Assembly: GCA_964575185.1 (NCBI GenBank)
Contig: CAZNPW010000005.1
Location: 25,095-89,094, forward strand
From: CAZNPW01 sp964575185
GTDB taxonomy: Bacteria; Pseudomonadota; Alphaproteobacteria; Rhodobacterales; Rhodobacteraceae
Direction: 5' to 3'
DNA: 64,000 bases
Shown here: positions 63,502 through 64,000 of the stretch, piece by piece
How positions within the stretch are numbered: the stretch's first letter is position 1
Layout of the letters: the number at the start of each line of letters is the position of its first letter
Translations under genes and position numbers: made by a program
The notes under the pieces: model-generated
What the model was told of the DNA's origin: nothing
Seen by the model: the letters and a program-made list of their open reading frames with translations, nothing else
Database searches by the model: none

Positions 63502-64000
63502 GACGCCACGGCCAGACGGCGGGCCGTCAGGCGGCGCGGCCGCGACGCGGCGGGCAGCGGCAGGGGCGCGGTATGCGCGAAGGCCTCGGCCAGCGCCGCG
63601 TCCATGTCGCGCACGCAGAAGTCGGCACCCAGCGCCAGCACGGCCTCGGTCCCCGTCGCGCCCGGCCCCTCGGGTGCCCACAGCACCACGCCCACGCGCG
63701 CCAGCGGCAGCGCCTGCTTGATCCGCCGCACCTGAAGCAGCGCCCCGCGCGTCGGCCGCGGCGACAGGAAGTTCAGCACCACGCAGGCCCCGGTCGCGGC
63801 GCGCAGCGTCTCGAACCGGCTGGGGGCGAGGTCGGCGTGCGTCAGCAGCGTCACCACCGCCCCGTCGGCCTCGGCGGCCTGCCCGAGCATCTGCGCCGCC
63901 AGATCGTCGAGCCGGCTGCGCCCGCCCAGCGCCACGACGTGCCGCCCGGCCCCCGGCGGCGCCTCGTCGCCCGTCGCGGCCGTCTCCCGCTCTTCGGCGA
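63498..64000 (-). CDS. C-terminal part of a probable AI-2E family (PerM-like) transporter (5' end outside window)
   Basis: At least 166 residues read open to the window edge. The visible part has an acidic linker and a soluble domain with HVVALGGRSRLDDLAAQMLG, VVLNFLSPRPTRGALLQVRR and VGVVLWAPEGPG. This resembles the soluble tail carried by some alphaproteobacterial AI-2E-family transporters, where a GRGPLDD-type motif starts the domain; the membrane part would lie beyond base 64000. A stand-alone soluble protein is the alternative. The stop overlaps the next gene (ATGA). Confidence 0.5.
   Translation of the reverse strand, partial: AEERETAATGDEAPPGAGRHVVALGGRSRLDDLAAQMLGQAAEADGAVVTLLTHADLAPSRFETLRAATGACVVLNFLSPRPTRGALLQVRRIKQALPLARVGVVLWAPEGPGATGTEAVLALGADFCVRDMDAALAEAFAHTAPLPLPAASRPRRLTARRLAVAS

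Overview
The window reads as chromosomal DNA of a very GC-rich alphaproteobacterium, most likely a member of the Rhodobacterales (Paracoccaceae/Rhodobacteraceae). The reasons are the strong G/C third-position bias, the gene order secA-parvulin-argJ-mutT, the block tsaE-amgK-murU-addB-addA-trxA, a Fla2-type flagellar cluster (fliP-fliN-fliH-fliF divergent from fliL-...-motA-...-flhA-fliR-flhB), HWE-family signalling, and CtrA- and EcfG-type promoter elements. Genes are tightly packed with many ATGA/GTGA stop-start overlaps. One tRNA (Leu, CAG anticodon) is present. I see no rRNA, CRISPR array, insertion sequence or prophage.

Layout. 1-8438: a 5'-truncated GntR regulator, a GMC oxidoreductase, a complete tripartite tricarboxylate transporter (tctCBA, minus strand), and a TctD/TctE-like two-component pair divergent from a periplasmic binding protein that probably takes part in sensing. 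8532-10357: convergent MgtC-like and ChaA-like membrane proteins. 10391-13521: a receiver protein and a large PAS/GAF HWE histidine kinase, followed by a 14-bp tandem repeat and tRNA-Leu. 13981-17234: dnaK-dnaJ with a strong promoter. 17235-25148: radC, an anchored hypothetical protein, secA, parvulin isomerase, argJ and mutT. 25177-38010: the flagellar export, motor and basal-body cluster. 38323-41922: a CYP152-type P450 peroxygenase and a demethylase-like flavoenzyme. 42004-52339: a PAS protein that could be DivL-like, tsaE, the cell-wall recycling pair amgK-murU, AddAB recombination nuclease and thioredoxin.

The accessory centrepiece is 52488-61398. It holds a Tat-exported sugar-binding protein, a MalK-type ATPase, two permeases, an extended SDR, a NanR-like GntR repressor on the opposite strand, an ApnO-like (D-apionate oxidoisomerase) dehydrogenase, and a DUF5060/DUF4038 apiosidase-like hydrolase without a signal peptide. 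The sets on the two sides of the regulator gene share the 13-bp promoter motif CAACTGGTATAAT, which contains GGTATA, the hexamer known for NanR operators. I read this as a two-promoter regulon for importing and then cleaving an apiose-containing or related branched-sugar glycoside.

The right end (61519-64000) carries a possible NepR-like small protein, an SDR preceded by a perfect EcfG general-stress promoter, a DUF421 protein, a one-TM hypothetical protein, and the C-terminal end of what looks like an AI-2E-family transporter. Regulatory threads across the window are CtrA-type boxes at fliF/fliL, the PAS protein and radC (with a weaker one at the flagellar transglycosylase), a dnaK promoter compatible with either sigma-70 or RpoH, and the EcfG promoter.
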